Shown here piece after piece: positions 63,681 to 64,000 of a stretch of 64,000 bases of DNA (within the stretch, counting starts at the first letter, position 1; the number at the start of each line of letters is the position of its first letter). The DNA lies in NCBI RefSeq assembly GCF_002806945.1, contig NZ_NIHC01000003.1, positions 496,001-560,000 of the forward strand, written 5' to 3'. The position numbers were made by a program, and so were the translations under genes. The DNA comes from Marinobacter salexigens (GTDB taxonomy: Bacteria; Pseudomonadota; Gammaproteobacteria; Pseudomonadales; Oleiphilaceae). Below the pieces are notes generated by a model. It searched no databases, was not told where the DNA came from, and was given only the letters and a program-made list of their open reading frames with translations.

Positions 63681-64000
63681 ATGGATACCCCTATTGATCA
63701 GCATTCTGAATCGTCCATGAAAAAGGTGGTCTACCACCAGTTTGGTGAGCGCGATGTTCTGGAAGTCATCAACGCAGATATACCGGTACCGCAAGAAGGC
63801 GAGGTGCTGATTCGTGTTCACGGGGCTGGGCTGAACCCCATTGACTGGAAAACCCGTAAAGGGTTCGGCTTCGTAGCTCAGCAGATAGAAACCTCCCTGC
63901 CATGGACGCCAGGATACGATGTGGCGGGCGAAGTTGTTGCCATCGGGGACGACGTAACCACTTTGGCACCCGGCGACCGGGTGATGGGGTTGGTGGGTTT
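63681..64000 (+). CDS. Zinc-type alcohol dehydrogenase/quinone oxidoreductase, N-terminal part
   Basis: Runs off the window end after about 106 codons. ATG 63681 follows CCGGAGATACCC. Visible GroES-like fold: VHGAGLNPIDWKTRKG, PWTPGYDVAGEVVAIGDDV, APGDRVMGLVGF, as in NADPH:quinone reductase-type (zeta-crystallin) medium-chain dehydrogenases. Catalytic-zinc Cys is not seen, so a quinone reductase without zinc is likely. The Rossmann domain is outside. Confidence 0.85.
   Translation, partial: MDTPIDQHSESSMKKVVYHQFGERDVLEVINADIPVPQEGEVLIRVHGAGLNPIDWKTRKGFGFVAQQIETSLPWTPGYDVAGEVVAIGDDVTTLAPGDRVMGLVG

Overview
The window reads as a chromosomal segment of a marine gammaproteobacterium, most likely Marinobacter or a close relative. 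This rests on protein similarity recognised by eye and on gene order: dsbB-rsd/algQ, fkpA-like, ABC-F, ppx-trxA, rho-ubiD, hemCDXY, algR-algZ, argH, cyaA and lptM-lysA-dapF-DUF484-xerC are all neighbours that I recall from the Pseudomonas aeruginosa PA52xx region. No rRNA, tRNA, CRISPR array or insertion sequence was recognised. Coding density is high and many genes overlap by 1-20 bp.

Layout. 1-6860: housekeeping block (end of dsbB, the anti-sigma factor rsd, an FKBP lipoprotein, a DUF4124 protein, a TIGR02444 protein, an ABC-F ATPase, exopolyphosphatase, thioredoxin). 6875-28740: an island of about 22 kb devoted to molybdenum/tungsten and formate, lying between trxA and rho, which are neighbours in Pseudomonas. 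It holds a MOT1-type molybdate transporter, a HTH/PBP-like regulator divergent from tupBCA-fdhD-mobA-mobB-moeA, a minus-strand operon of formate-dehydrogenase-associated genes (659-aa Fe-S protein, Mrp-like ATPase, biotin/lipoate-ligase-like protein, DUF6505), the plus-strand operon DUF3305-DUF3306-torD-like-Tat peptide-fdhA-fdh3B-fdhC-42-aa ORF-tusA, and a minus-strand moaB-moeA-moaD-moaE operon. 29101-33269: rho, a pair of inverted composite palindromes, ubiD and a flavin reductase. 33324-39335: hemY, hemX, hemD, hemC, algR, algZ on the minus strand. 39428-51984: argH, a degenerate GGDEF/EAL protein, cyaA, lptM, lysA, dapF, DUF484, xerC and a diguanylate cyclase. 52011-58253: a sensor kinase with two solute-binding domains, two hypothetical proteins and a PlpD-type patatin. 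58316-64000: cls-araC, a 30-codon ORF with three 21-bp-spaced upstream repeats and its own terminator, an alpha/beta hydrolase, a strictosidine-synthase-like protein, a thioesterase and the start of a zinc-type alcohol dehydrogenase.

How the genes fit together. The island is close to a complete production line for a periplasmic, membrane-anchored formate dehydrogenase with cysteine rather than selenocysteine at the metal: oxyanion uptake (TupABC, MOT1), pterin assembly and metal insertion (MoaB, MoaD, MoaE, two MoeA), guanylylation (MobA, MobB), sulfuration (FdhD, TusA), chaperoning (TorD-like), Fe-S supply (Mrp) and the catalytic/electron-transfer subunits. MoaA and MoaC are not in the window. 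Several members (659-aa Fe-S protein, DUF6505, ligase-like protein, DUF3305, DUF3306, the 42-aa ORF) have no clear role and are the best place to look for new biology. The most unusual non-island signals are the core-conserved, arm-variable palindromes between rho and ubiD and the AraC/30-codon-ORF unit near 60.8 kb.
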